Source: Lamellibrachia satsuma (lineage: Eukaryota; Annelida; Polychaeta; Sabellida; Siboglinidae). From it: 64,000 nucleotides of DNA. The translations under genes were made by a program, and so were the position numbers. Where the stretch lies: assembly GCA_033239005.1 (NCBI GenBank), contig BSQZ01000005.1:8943501-9007500 (forward strand), read 5' to 3'. The notes beneath the pieces are model-generated. The model did no database searches, was not told the origin of the DNA, and saw only the letters and a program-made list of their open reading frames with translations. Below are positions 12,733 to 22,762 of this stretch, in pieces (position 1 is the stretch's first letter; each line of letters starts with the position of its first letter).

Positions 12733-14391
12733 ATGCAGCCCGCCGGCGTCAGTGACGAAAACAGGTTGGTTCGATTGCTCTGTCTCGGGTCTGAAGGTAC
12801 AACGTACGTGGCCGCCGATCGACAACTGAGGCCACGGGAACTACTGACTCCACAGAATGCAAACTGTGTCACCCGAATGCTTCAGTCAGGACGCGGCCAC
12901 GAAGTGGTAAACATGGCCATCTTCTATAGCGAAAGTGGGCGTACGGCTAAACAGAACGGACTGCTGCTTGCCGTAGCAATGTGCGCTCGACAGACGGTCG
13001 ATCCCCCGACCAAGGCCTACTGCTACCAAAATCTGAGCAGGTTCTGTCGAACACCGACGCAGCTGTTTATGTTTATCCGTTACTGCCGCACGCCAGGCAA
13101 CGGACATGGATGGACACCTGACTACCCACGAATAGGAGGGGGCCACGGCTTCCGTAAAGCTATCTCACAGTGGTATTTGCGGTTTATGAACGTTCCGAAC
13201 GGGTCGAAAAAATTAGCAATGCTCGTGACAAAGTACAGGAAGCGCAATGGATGGAGTCACCAGGATGCCCTGCGTGTGGCGCACCCAAAGGCGGGTCCTA
13301 GTAATGGCTGTAGTGTGGCTGCCATCCTGAAATATATAGCAAAGGGGTTCAAAGAATCCAAAGATGATTTGCAGACGACCGACGGGGATGTGTGTCAGTA
13401 CCTTCAGGCCGTCGAAGACGTGAGAGCCCAGAGGGACCCGGCGACACTTGATGCAACCAGCTTGGCAGGACTTGTAAGACAGCATCACCTAACGAGAGAA
13501 CACTTGAACACACAACTGCTCAACTTACAAGACATCTGGGAGGCTCTGCTCGAACACATGCCGATGACTGCCATGATCCGCAACCTGGGCAAGATGTCCG
13601 CCGTCGGCATACTGAGTCCTGGGAGCCAGAACGAGGCGATGATCACCGGCCGACTTGGAGATATCGACGCCCTGAGTAACGCCCGGATTCACCCATTCAA
13701 CGTGTTGCTCGCTAGGCTGACGTACAAAAGGAAAAAGGGAAGCAACGAAAGGTTGACATGGGACACAAACGAAGCCGTTTTGAGTGCCCTCGATAAGGCA
13801 TTCTACCTAACCTTCACGTGTGTGCCACCAACCAATAAGAGGTTTCTGCTAGCATTGGATGTTAGTGCGTCGATGTTTAGCGGGTCAGTGAACGGCTGCA
13901 ATAGCATCCATGCTGGTACGGCAGCAGCTGCCATGGCCCTTGTCACTGCTAGAACTGAACCCCACTGCGAAATCGTCGCCTTCTCGACAATCATGGTACC
14001 TTTGAACATACGACCAGAGATGACACTGTCGCAGGTCGAAGATGAAATGCGCCGTGTTCCGAGTGGAACAACAGACTGTACACTGCCTATGCAGTATGCC
14101 TTGGAGCAGTACGAGTCGACCCAACGAAGACAGTTTGACGTGTTCGTTGTATACACTGCCAACAAACCGGACAATCACCAATTGAGCCCTGCGGGGGTAC
14201 TGCGAGACTATCGACAACGAGCAAAGGTCCCTGACGCCAAACTCGTCGTCTGCGCCATGAAGAGTAACGGCTTCACCATCGCTGATCCAGAAGACGTCAG
14301 CATGTTGGATGTTGCTGGTTTCGACTCGAACGCGCCGCAATTGATTCGGCAATTCGTCGCGGGTGAGTTGATCATGAAACCGCCCAGTTAA
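12733..14391 (+). CDS. Ro60/TROVE2 paralog A
   Basis: A 552-residue intronless homolog of the 60-kDa Ro (SS-A) protein, a ring-shaped RNA-binding protein that holds Y RNAs and misfolded small RNAs. The TROVE/HEAT-repeat part covers roughly residues 1-360, with family motifs LLCLGSEG (18-25), SGRTAKQNGLLLA, NGWSHQDALRVAHPK and MPMTAMIRNLGKMSAVG. The C-terminal von Willebrand A domain starts near residue 365, with the MIDAS loop DVSASM at 376-381 and SGTTDC as second loop. The third loop, normally FTD, reads YTANK with Ala at 476, so one metal-binding Asp is missing. The length matches animal Ro60 (about 540). The start is the first ATG, with a conserved promoter just before it. It is nearly identical to copy C, which points to recent duplication or gene conversion. 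The lack of introns suggests the lineage began as a retrocopy (inference). Confidence 0.93.
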   Translation: MQPAGVSDENRLVRLLCLGSEGTTYVAADRQLRPRELLTPQNANCVTRMLQSGRGHEVVNMAIFYSESGRTAKQNGLLLAVAMCARQTVDPPTKAYCYQNLSRFCRTPTQLFMFIRYCRTPGNGHGWTPDYPRIGGGHGFRKAISQWYLRFMNVPNGSKKLAMLVTKYRKRNGWSHQDALRVAHPKAGPSNGCSVAAILKYIAKGFKESKDDLQTTDGDVCQYLQAVEDVRAQRDPATLDATSLAGLVRQHHLTREHLNTQLLNLQDIWEALLEHMPMTAMIRNLGKMSAVGILSPGSQNEAMITGRLGDIDALSNARIHPFNVLLARLTYKRKKGSNERLTWDTNEAVLSALDKAFYLTFTCVPPTNKRFLLALDVSASMFSGSVNGCNSIHAGTAAAAMALVTARTEPHCEIVAFSTIMVPLNIRPEMTLSQVEDEMRRVPSGTTDCTLPMQYALEQYESTQRRQFDVFVVYTANKPDNHQLSPAGVLRDYRQRAKVPDAKLVVCAMKSNGFTIADPEDVSMLDVAGFDSNAPQLIRQFVAGELIMKPPS

Positions 14392-14870
14392 ATAGTCGTG
14401 CAACTGAACCGGGTCATTGGTGACACAAGCACTGGCTGCATATCTGTGTCTTCATATAAGTGCTAATTTAATTAATAATGTAAATATTGTTTGATAATTA
14501 TGTAAATGTTACACTGAATCAGTCAAGACAATTGCGTTCTTGTTAATACCATACAAAATGTCTGTGGGCGACCGTTTGTTCGAAAAAGGTCGAGCAGCTC
14601 CGCTTGGACTTCCGAAAGATGTTCGACCAAACATACGATGATGCTGTGAATATGGCTGGGAAGACGAATGGTGTGTCTGCTTTGATGCAGAGCAATAACA
14701 TAGAATGCGGTGTCTGAACGTGTGCATCACAAAATGTGCATGTATAAGTTATTCCCAAAATTGCAAGGGGCATGAATTTGCAAAAACGTGAATTTGTGAA
14801 ATATGTTACATATTTAAACTTTACAACATATTCGTGTTACATGTATTTGGTTTATATTTTATATGCACAG
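14392..14870. other. Ro60 copy A 3' flank, conserved with copies B and C
   Basis: This flank is alignable with 56,321-56,800 (copy C) and 42,565-42,960 (copy B). It contains the remains of the 46-codon reading frame that is open in copy C (56,487-56,627); here a TGA interrupts it after about 27 codons. Confidence 0.7.
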
Positions 14871-14871
14871 T

Positions 14872-15330
14872 CCACAGTAGTTTATATACACTGTGGTCCC
14901 TCTTATAAGGCCCCTGTCACTAGAGGCCAACATGCCATTATGGGGGGCAGCCGTGGCCTAGTGGTTAAGGTGTTGGACTCTAAATTCGAGGGTTGTGAGT
15001 TCAAGACCCACACTGGTCACGGTTCGTTTTCGAAGCTTAGGCAATTTCGTTTACCCTACTTTGCCTCAGTCTACTCAGCTGCAAATGAGTACAAACACTG
15101 TTTGGAAGGTACCTGCGATGGACTAGTGTCCCGTCCAGGAGAGTCAGTATAACTGCACTCTAAGTTGCTTCGCATTACAGAAACCAGGTTTAAGCACTGG
15201 CCATATAAGCCTTCATGGCTTCCTAAGGCGTAATGCCTGGGGGATGACTTTACCTACCTACCACAGTAGTTTATATACACTGTTGACCCCTCTTATAAGG
15301 CCCCTATCACTAGAGGCCAACTTGCCATGC
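14872..15330 (+). mobile_element. tRNA-derived SINE (MetaSINE-like) between ~68-bp direct repeats
   Basis: The SINE lies at about 14,941-15,262. It has A box tggcctagtgg, B box gttcaagac, and a body with agtctactcagctgcaaatg resembling the shared central domain of MetaSINEs, ending gactttacctaccta. It is bounded by imperfect ~68-bp direct copies (ccacagtagtttatatacac…, at 14,872 and 15,261) of sequence present only once in the copy C flank. That is far longer than a normal SINE target duplication. Confidence 0.75.
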
Positions 15331-15710
15331 AACAAATAAAGCTTATCCATAATTATCCCCAGTCAAGACGATTGCTAACCTCACCTAACTTAGTGTGTGT
15401 GCTTATTTAGTTGTGAAGCAAAACCAGAACAGTTACCCGTAAAACCAACAAGAATTGCTTTACTCAAAACGAAAATTAATATATGTCGTTCCAAAAACTA
15501 GCAAGTCGTATAACAATGTCGTCACATTCTTGACCTGTTCATTCGGAAACGCCTAACATCAAAATGGGTCGATATTGCGAGTATGCTACCCTAATCCAAA
15601 ATGTCACAACTTGTTAGCGGAAGCTACTATAAAGAAAGGTTTACTGCGATGTATCATATCATGACATTATTTTATCTATGTGGGCCTACACGCATGAGCA
15701 TTTCTATATA

Positions 15711-16047
15711 TTGCAGATGTGTGCACCTGTATACGTGTATGACTTACAGATGTGTGCACCTGTATACGTGTATGACTTACAGATGTGTGCACCTGTATAC
15801 GTGTATGACTTACAGATGTGTGCACCTGTATACGTGTATGACTTACAGATGTGTGCACCTGTATACGTGTATGACTTACAGATGTGTGCACCTGTATACG
15901 TGTATGACTTACAGATGTTTGCACCTGTATACGTGTATGACTTACAGATGTGTGCACCTGTATACGTGTATGACTTACAGATGTGTGCACCTGTATACGT
16001 GTATGACTTACAGATGTGTGCACCTGTATACGTGTATGACTTACAGA
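15711..16047. repeat. 33-bp minisatellite, 10 copies
   Basis: Units of agatgtgtgcacctgtatac plus 13 bp repeat with almost no divergence. Because 33 is a multiple of three, reading frames stay open on both strands (11-residue periods), but nothing indicates a gene. The copy C flank has a single degenerate unit near 57,635-57,670. Confidence 0.95.
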
Positions 16048-16984
16048 ACTGATGTAGGGTATTATGTGTGTTGGTGATTTAGCAGTATGTAAACCATTTG
16101 TGGTGTCTCTTGTTCCGTGCACATTCTAGAATTATATAATTATTCAATAGACAACGTTGTATCACATCTGATATTTTCTTTAATATGTTTTGTTTTGCAG
16201 CGTTCGCTTTGTAAAATATTGAAAATAAACCACGCTTGTCTAGTGCTATGTTGTCCATTGAGCTCTGTACAATGAATCTTCGTTAAACCTTTAGTTACGG
16301 TAACAGACACATTAAGTCGTTTACGTGTGACCTGACCAGACTGCACAGAGGGACCGTCTCGAATTTGATTAGGGCCAGTGTCAAAGTTCATCGGTCTGTC
16401 GTTACTGTCAGTGTGGGGACGTGGGTTGCACGAGTCCCGATTTTGTTCGGGGGTGGGGGGGGTATAATTCTCCGCGTGTACCCGAAATTACTGTGTTGTC
16501 CACGGAATCACGTTAATTCAGCGTAATATTCTTAACGCTTATGTCAACTGGAATTCTTAGCTGTTTTGCTGTCCATAATAGGCTAAACACACGTAACTTT
16601 GGAAATATAAACGGTTAGGGATTAGTTAAATGTTCTGGCTGTTTTGCTAAGCTCTGTATAGTTAATGGCTTCATGCAGAATAATTATTTCTGCCACATGT
16701 TTCTTAGTGGGGAGAACCTTTATTTCACACAACTAAAAGTTATTTAAGTCATCACCCTTGCTGACATTCGTTTAAAGATGTCTCTTAATGACCGACCATA
16801 AAAAGCCGCAATCACTTCTTTGAATGAATGGTTGTGCAATTAATTAACAATCTTAACCATATAGTACCAAAATGTCTATGCCAGTGGTCCACTGCAGTAA
16901 TTTTGGTCTACCGTTGGGTTCCTCTGACTCGGATTACTCCAATAATCCATTCGCGGATAAAGTTTGCTCCATTTAAACATGGCG
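16048..16984. other. Noncoding flank between Ro60 unit A and the Polinton
   Basis: To ~16,350 this is homologous to the copy C flank (58,258-58,440). The rest is unique DNA with no gene signal. The last bases, tcccta at 16,985-16,990, are the Polinton target duplication. Confidence 0.6.
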
Positions 16985-16990
16985 TCCCTA
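16985..16990. repeat. Polinton target-site duplication, left
   Basis: tcccta immediately before the left terminal repeat, identical to 35,228-35,233. Confidence 0.95.
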
Positions 16991-17158
16991 AGTAGTTATA
17001 GTGTGGTAATGGGACCTCAAAAGAGCAGCCCAGTAAAGAGCAGCCCAGTAACTTCCGGTCACGTGACTTCTGGGTAGCCCCCCAGCGCCCCCTAGCGGTG
17101 ACCTACATCCACCACGAGCGCCCCTTAGCGACTAGAGATAACCCTAACGGTTATAACC
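16991..17158 (+). repeat. Polinton left terminal inverted repeat
   Basis: 168 bp matching the reverse complement of 35,072-35,227, with a one-base C-run difference near 17,082 and a ~12-bp gap near 17,134-17,147. It holds a direct repeat of aaagagcagcccagta and a cacgtga E-box. In Polintons such ends are the protein-primed replication origins and the integrase substrate. Confidence 0.95.
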
Positions 17159-17310
17159 CCAATATGTTGACATGATCCTGACCTGTTGATCTCATGTGTG
17201 TTGACCTCAGTAGTGACCTCTACACTAACGTAGTGACCGCTACCTGATGACCTTTGACCTCAGTAGTGACCGCTACCCTAACATAGTGACCGCTATCCTT
17301 GAGGAGTAAT
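17159..17310. repeat. Subterminal tagtgaccgct repeats
   Basis: Four or more copies of a tagtgacc(g/t)cta motif are interspersed with tgacct motifs. A matching gtagtgaccg occurs on the opposite strand near 35,030. They could bind replication or integration proteins (inference). Confidence 0.5.
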
Positions 17311-17399
17311 TTTATTCCATTTAATCCGTGGTTCGAAGTAGTCCACGATACCCTACCCGTTGTAGCCCGCGTTACCCTATCACCAACCGACACAACACT

Positions 17400-17790
17400 T
17401 CATGAAGTCACAAATTTTAATATATAAAAAACAGCCATACATCATAGTAATAAAAATAGCTATATATCATATTAAAGCAATAGTAATATAATTATTTTAT
17501 ACATCATATTAAAGCACATAAAATCATATTAATATAGTAATATAATCAGTTAAAAAATAGTTATATCAAATCATATTAAAGCACATATAAATATAGTAAT
17601 ATAAATATGTAAAAATAGCCATATATTTAATCATATTAAAGCATATAAATATCGTTCAATATATCATTTAAAAATAGTCATATTAAAGCATATAAATACC
17701 GTTCATTATATCATTTAAAAATAGCCATATTAAAGAATATTAAAGCATAGTAATATTAAAAATAGTCATATATCAAATCATATGAAATGC
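17400..17790. repeat. AT-rich degenerate repeats
   Basis: Loose tandem repeats of atatcatattaaagcatataaat type, about 80% AT. No gene is seen. Confidence 0.7.
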
Positions 17791-17828
17791 AGTGTTCGTC
17801 TGTTAATCAGCTCACAAATCGTTCTGTT

Positions 17829-18778
17829 TTACAAAGAGGGCGCTGGGAGGTTATTGAAGTCCAGACGCGGCAGTGATTTCCCTCGTCTGTCGATCAGTTT
17901 TGTAGGTCGTTGTACTGGCTGTTTTACTACATTGCTGCACTGCCTACACGACTTTTCCATTTCTTGCATGACACCCGGCCACAGGGCTCTGTGTTTTACC
18001 AACGCGGCGTAAACGTTAGTAGGTTGCTGTCTCTGTTGACCCATAGCATTGCAGCCCATGGCAATTTCCATGGTAACCCGCTCTATTGGCCGCACCATTC
18101 CTAACTCCACCATAACAGCAGACCACAATTTTCTATGGTCTAAAAACGCAGCGTACTCATTGCACTCGTTGTCCCAACTCTCGGATTGATAACCATCGTC
18201 GACGATGTCATCGTTGTCTATGCGTGGCGTACGAGCACACAACTCCTGCATCACTAACGACCAGTGGTTTCTATGGAAGCTGAAAAACCAGAGTGAAAGA
18301 CACATTGAGCCATTGCTAAAGGACTGTGTTAAAAGTATCGTATATACATTAAATAGCACATGCACATCTGTTAATAATAAACTATGAGTAGACCTGCTGT
18401 GAGCGGTGTACTTTGTATCCGCCACGACGTATGTAATGCTACACCGCCAGCACCAGAAACTAGGTCGCGTAAAACTGATAAGACTGCCTGGCGACCTCGC
18501 TCGGCCGACGCGGCGCGCGTGCTATTTATAATCAGACTACCAGCCGCTTAGCAAGAGGCATTGTAACTAGGTCACAGACGCATAAAAGATGTCTCTTAAA
18601 GTTAAACTGCGTGTGTTATGTAGACGCTTTTAAAACCTTTTAAAAACACAGGAGTACGTATCAGCAAACAACCACGGACAATATGTACTTACGATCGATA
18701 CAGTATCAGAGTCAACACAACGCCAATCTCGATGTAGGCTTGCATCAAGTCGGAAAACAAACCAACGCTAGACAGCAT
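17829..18778 (-). CDS. Two-exon predicted membrane protein with three HRxLWxxVMxE repeats
   Basis: Exon 1 runs 18,778-18,693 (28 codons plus 2 nt) to donor |GTAAGT at 18,692. Exon 2 runs 18,279-17,829 after TTTTTCAG. The phases match (2 nt + 1 nt) and the joined frame is 178 codons. Exon 1 encodes a hydrophobic helix (around IGVVLTLILY). Exon 2 carries three related segments (FHRNHWSLVMQEL, DHRKLWSAVMVEL, KHRALWPGVMQEM) separated by acidic or polar linkers. A TATA box lies upstream on the minus strand at 18,885-18,876, about 100 bp before the ATG. I do not recognise the family. It is the only leftward gene of the Polinton, facing the left end. An unspliced alternative would start at 18,305 (158 residues). 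Confidence 0.6.
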
Positions 18779-18875
18779 CGTGATGACGTCAGAGGCAACG
18801 ACAGCGACAGCAGCAGCAGAACGACGGTTGCAGAATGGCGGTAAGTGTATAAAGAAATACCTTGTCTGAGGACGG

Positions 18876-18885
18876 CTTTATATAG
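18876..18885 (-). promoter_or_regulatory. TATA box of the leftward gene
   Basis: CTATATAAAG on the minus strand, 98 bp upstream of the exon 1 ATG at 18,778. A second TATA-like element (TTATAAATAG, minus strand near 18,537-18,528) could drive a shorter transcript starting inside the intron. Confidence 0.55.
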
Positions 18886-18889
18886 GAAA

Positions 18890-19396
18890 CGCTAAACAAT
18901 GCAGACAGCTGACATAAGCTGCTATAACACAATAACAAATCCATCAAAGTCAGAAAGTTATGTTAGAAAACATCCATAATAAAATTATTATTAAACTGGA
19001 ATGCTAATAATCAACTCCCAATCCCACTAGAACAATAAGTAATCCTTCACAACGAAAAACATGTTCGATAATTCTGTCACAGAAGTGTCAGAGAATCGAT
19101 GCTGAAAGCAAAATCTCATTTATCACGTGTAAAAAACAAAGTCAACCAGTTCTCAACTAACGTTGTATCGATTCCAGACATTCTGCATGAAACAGTAAAC
19201 AACTCCTCCCAGAGATAAGCTTGTCAACAAACGAACGCTGAATCCGAAAACTCATTTATCACGCATAAAAACACCAAGCACTTATGGAAGTTATTGCTGC
19301 ATTGAAACTGGTGGACATATATGCATATGCATTAATTTATATATGCATGCATTAATTTATATATATGCATGCATTAATTTATGCATGCATTTTATG
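18890..19396. other. Divergent intergenic region in the Polinton
   Basis: No gene seen. The region lies between a leftward and a rightward transcription unit and ends in an AT-rich tract of atgcatgcattaatt repeats at 19,318-19,392. Confidence 0.5.
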
Positions 19397-19406
19397 TATA
19401 TAAATA
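19397..19406 (+). promoter_or_regulatory. TATA box of the NADAR gene
   Basis: TATATAAATA lies 35 bp before ATG 19,441. This spacing favours that ATG over an in-frame ATG at 19,381, which lies upstream of the TATA box. Confidence 0.65.
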
Positions 19407-19440
19407 CAGTGCATGTAACATTAAACAACATAAAATCAGA

Positions 19441-19905
19441 ATGACTCCTCCTATATACTTCCGTGGAGAAAAATCGTTTCTATCCAATTTCTACGCATGT
19501 AGGATACATGCATGGGGTCATGTTTTTAACACAGTTGAAGCTGCATACCAGTACAAGAAATGCATCTTTTATGGAGATGTCGAGACGGCGCATAAAATGC
19601 TAGCCACAAGAACCGGACTACAGGCGAAATACCTAAGCAAGACCATCCGAGAGAAACAGGAGTTACGCGCGCAGTGGAACAGACAGAGAAGATCTGTAAT
19701 GATAGCATTAGTTGCTATTAAATTTCGCGACACGACATTACGCAAACTATTATTAGAAACATATCCAGCGCCGTTAATGGAAAGCGTAAGAAGTAGGGAG
19801 GGATACTGGAGCATGTCCACTTACACTGGACAGCGTGGACAGAACGTGTTAGGTCAGATACTCGTGAATTGCCGCGAGTTCATTCGAAAAAACCAGGCGA
19901 CATAA
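19441..19905 (+). CDS. NADAR-domain (YbiA/DUF1768) protein
   Basis: 154 residues comprising essentially one NADAR domain. Visible family motifs are FLSNFYACRI (13-22), TVEAAYQYKK with the presumed catalytic Glu at 33, QAKYLSK, a central KF (94-95), YWSMSTY, and the C-terminal GQNVLGQIL (133-141). NADAR proteins act on ADP-ribose or nucleoside-ribose conjugates; characterised members cleave riboflavin-pathway intermediates or remove ADP-ribose from nucleic-acid bases. The gene has its own TATA box and a ~15-nt predicted leader. It sits between the leftward gene and the three-block unit, in the early, replication-side third of the Polinton. A role against host ADP-ribosylation defence is plausible but inferred. 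Domain assignment is by motif reading. Confidence 0.85.
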   Translation: MTPPIYFRGEKSFLSNFYACRIHAWGHVFNTVEAAYQYKKCIFYGDVETAHKMLATRTGLQAKYLSKTIREKQELRAQWNRQRRSVMIALVAIKFRDTTLRKLLLETYPAPLMESVRSREGYWSMSTYTGQRGQNVLGQILVNCREFIRKNQAT

Positions 19906-19995
19906 AGTCTGGCGAGCGCAGCGATAGGAATGCGCGGCGCATACCAGAGGGCCAGCTGGTAAATATAACACAGACGCGCCATGCAACCGACCCGC

Positions 19996-20002
19996 TATAT
20001 AA
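19996..20002 (+). promoter_or_regulatory. TATA box of the three-block transcription unit
   Basis: TATATAA within gctatataaggg. A start ~30 bp downstream would give a ~55-nt leader before ATG 20,081, with a ctctctctac pyrimidine tract in between. Confidence 0.7.
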
Positions 20003-20080
20003 GGGACCCGTAGCTGCAACTGTCATAACACGATTCTCGCAGCGACTCGACAGTTTCTCTCTCTCTACCGAAGCAACAAG

Positions 20081-20581
20081 ATGGCCGCCGCCGCACAACA
20101 ACAACTCTTCGATGACGAGCACATGATGAACCTGACACGTTTACAGACTCAGGTAAGCGATGGAACGTACAAGTTTCCAACACCGTTAACCATAGTGTCT
20201 ACCGCACGGCAGGAGAGATATGTAGTATATACGGCATGCTCACAGTGTCCCGTTGGCGTGCAGCGTACTAGTAAGGGCTACTATTGTTCGACACACAAAT
20301 GGCAGCGATTTCCAACGTACAGATTCAACCTGCGTGTCCTTCTGAGGGACAGCATAGGCAGTGAATGTTGGATTAGCGTATTTGATACGCTGGCAGTTAA
20401 AATCCTTGGCTTCACCGCGAACGAGTACGTCGCAATGCAGTCAGAAGACGAACGGGTGGCAGCCCTGTCTGTGTTGAGGGGGGTCCGTGTCAGAGCGATC
20501 ATTAAAAAGCGCGTCAACAAGGACTACGTAAACTACATTGCGTCAGAGTTGGAAGTACTTGACGAAGGATTCTCTTTGTAG
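20081..20581 (+). CDS. RPA70-C-like zinc OB-fold protein (putative ssDNA-binding protein)
   Basis: 166 residues when read without splicing. Residues ~47-160 resemble the C-terminal OB domain of replication protein A large subunit (Rep_fac-A_C). There is a zinc ribbon, C53-x2-C56 and C69-x2-H72, then FPTYRFNLRVLLRD, CWISVFDTLAVKILG and a closing β-strand region with SELEVLD. RPA-type proteins coat single-stranded DNA, which protein-primed Polinton replication exposes as a displaced strand. The first 24 codons end at a strong donor (CAG|GTAAGC, 20,152/20,153). The stop TAG at 20,579-20,581 is itself the AG of a good acceptor (ttctctttgtag|gag), so splicing removes the whole OB domain and joins the leader to downstream blocks. 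The OB protein is thus the intron-retained product. Confidence 0.75.
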   Translation: MAAAAQQQLFDDEHMMNLTRLQTQVSDGTYKFPTPLTIVSTARQERYVVYTACSQCPVGVQRTSKGYYCSTHKWQRFPTYRFNLRVLLRDSIGSECWISVFDTLAVKILGFTANEYVAMQSEDERVAALSVLRGVRVRAIIKKRVNKDYVNYIASELEVLDEGFSL

Positions 20582-21235
20582 GAGGAAGACAAAGAGAATG
20601 CCGTCGCTACCAGCGCTGACAGCAATGAAAGCACAGGTCCTCCTGTTGACGAAATAAACACTAATCAAAAGGTACGGGACTGGGAAAATAGCATGAATAA
20701 AAAGGTACAGAAGTGGTTAGACTTGTATGAAGAACGTAATCTGTTACCATCCACACCATCCATCACTTCCTCTACCGAACCCACTCTGTGTATAGCAGAC
20801 GAGGAAAGTAACGATGCGGTTATTACCGTAAGTAGCGGCGAAGCAGCTATGATCATAAGCTGTAGCAGCACCAGCAGCAGCGGCAGCAGCAGCAGCGGTG
20901 GTAACCATGGCAACGATATGCAGGCGACGGCAATGAACATAGACAGAATATGGAATCGCACAGAAGCCATGATGAACCAGAACACCTTCAACACATTGAT
21001 AGACGCAGCCTGTGTTCGTTATGCATGTAACGAGGTTGAGCGTATATTAGATTTATCAGAAGGTGAATATTACGTACCGTCTTCCGGTCTGATCAATCAC
21101 ATCTTGCGCTGGGTTGTCATAGCGATAGAGGAGAGGGTTGGTAAAAGGCAATGGTGTGAGCATATGGCAGACACGATCAGAGCGACCATAGCCAGTCTAT
21201 ATGCAGGTAAGAACGAAGTTCCTGACATTGATTAA
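20582..21235 (+). CDS. Second 3' coding block of the leader unit, unknown function
   Basis: Open for 217 codons from acceptor position 20,582 and in phase 0 with the 24-codon leader (20,081-20,152), predicting a 241-residue spliced product. The block is acidic at first, then has a Ser/Gly-rich linker (ISCSSTSSSGSSSSGG) and an α-helical C-terminal half with CVRYACNEVERILDLSE. The first in-block ATG is 20,693. It is also in the same genomic frame as the OB gene, separated from it only by the TAG, so readthrough could fuse them. A second donor-like site (gcag|gtaaga, 21,206) is out of phase with the next block. I do not recognise the family. Confidence 0.55.
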   Translation, partial: EEDKENAVATSADSNESTGPPVDEINTNQKVRDWENSMNKKVQKWLDLYEERNLLPSTPSITSSTEPTLCIADEESNDAVITVSSGEAAMIISCSSTSSSGSSSSGGNHGNDMQATAMNIDRIWNRTEAMMNQNTFNTLIDAACVRYACNEVERILDLSEGEYYVPSSGLINHILRWVVIAIEERVGKRQWCEHMADTIRATIASLYAGKNEVPDID

Positions 21236-21266
21236 ACAGGTGTGTCTTTTGTTGTCCCGTCTATAG

Positions 21267-21875
21267 ATCCATAACGGTCTGCGACAATTAAGAGAGGCAT
21301 ATGAAAAAGCTGATGACGCCGACGACGATGAAAAGACGACAACACCGCCGCAACAGCAGCGACGAAAACGAAAATCACCGCCGTTGGCTGCGAACGACCT
21401 GCGGTTGGTGCTCGACAGAAAACGTCGATTTGCAGCACCAACCGCAGCAGCAGCAGCGGCGGTGACAGCAGCACCAGTTGCGTCAATGACGGCGCCACCC
21501 CTACCGTCGTCGTCGTCGTCGTGTCTACTAGATACACAGACATTCGAATTCACACCAGCGTCGCCGCTACCATCGCCATCATTCGAGGCCACGAACAATC
21601 CATCCTCCGACACACAACAGCCATCAACATCGTCATCACCGTGCATGTGCGATCGCTGCTGCGAAGAAAACATTATTTTAGCATCATCACCAACGAAACC
21701 GAACATTTTAAATCCAGAAGTAGCGAACATTATGATTAGCGAAGCATTCACACACTTAATCATGTATAGAGCACACCACACACCTCTGACAGTAGCCGAA
21801 GCTACTGTCAACGTATGTGCAGAAGAGTGCACTCGACTACTGTCAGAGGAGATGCAATCACATCTCATACAAGAA

Positions 21876-21905
<30 letters not shown>
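21267..21905 (+). CDS. Third 3' coding block of the leader unit, unknown function
   Basis: Open from acceptor tcccgtctatag|atc at 21,266/21,267 to TAA 21,903-21,905 (212 codons), and in phase 0 with the 24-codon leader, predicting 236 residues. There is no ATG near the start of the block, which supports expression by splicing. It starts with a short amphipathic segment (LRQLREAYEKADDADDDEK), then a basic cluster QQQRRKRKSP (nuclear-localisation-like), low-complexity Ala and Ser/Pro runs, and CMCDRCC (CxxC pair). A helical C-terminus follows. Its last codons lie inside a perfect 19-bp inverted repeat. I do not recognise the family. Confidence 0.5.
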
Positions 21906-22420
<515 letters not shown>

Positions 22421-22443
22421 AGAGATCGACTTCTATATATACA

Positions 22444-22647
22444 ATTATTCACACACGTGACCTCTGTCGTGGTGTAAAAACCCACAAGTCAGCCATTATT
22501 CACACACGTGACCTCTGTCGTGGTGTAAAAACCCACAAGTCAGTCATTATTCACACACGTGACCTCTGTCGTGGTGTAAAAACCCACAAGTCAGCCATTA
22601 TTCACACACGTGACCTCTGTCGTGGTGTAAAAACCCACAAGTCAGTC
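22444..22647. repeat. 51-bp tandem repeat, 4 copies, ABAB pattern
   Basis: Units of cacacgtgacctctgtcgtg… ending cacaagtcag(c/t)cattatt repeat at an exact 51-bp step. Units 1 and 3 have gcc and units 2 and 4 have gtc, so a 102-bp dimer duplicated. The core gacctctg(t/g)cg…caagtc recurs near the right end at 34,639-34,806. Confidence 0.9.
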
Positions 22648-22762
22648 ATCATAGTAAAACACTCACAACTCGACATATCATCATCAACTTATATATAGAG
22701 AAGCCTATCTTTTCGTATCAGTATATATATATATATATTTCATAGACAATGTATTCTATTGA

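Noticed and set aside
15601..16122. Open frames of ~150 codons on both strands with 11-residue periods
   Set aside because: The 33-bp period keeps all frames open; the array is absent from the sister unit, so no conserved protein exists.
18575..18635. 14-codon ORF after cataaaag near the leftward gene
   Set aside because: Too short and without any motif or splice context to support it.
21206..21267. Splicing of block 2 into block 3 using the gcag|gtaaga donor
   Set aside because: The donor is phase 1 and joining to the 21,267 acceptor gives an immediate stop, so this junction is unlikely to be coding.
22444..22647. Possible CRISPR array (regular 51-bp repeats)
   Set aside because: Units are directly abutting without unique spacers, and the DNA is eukaryotic.
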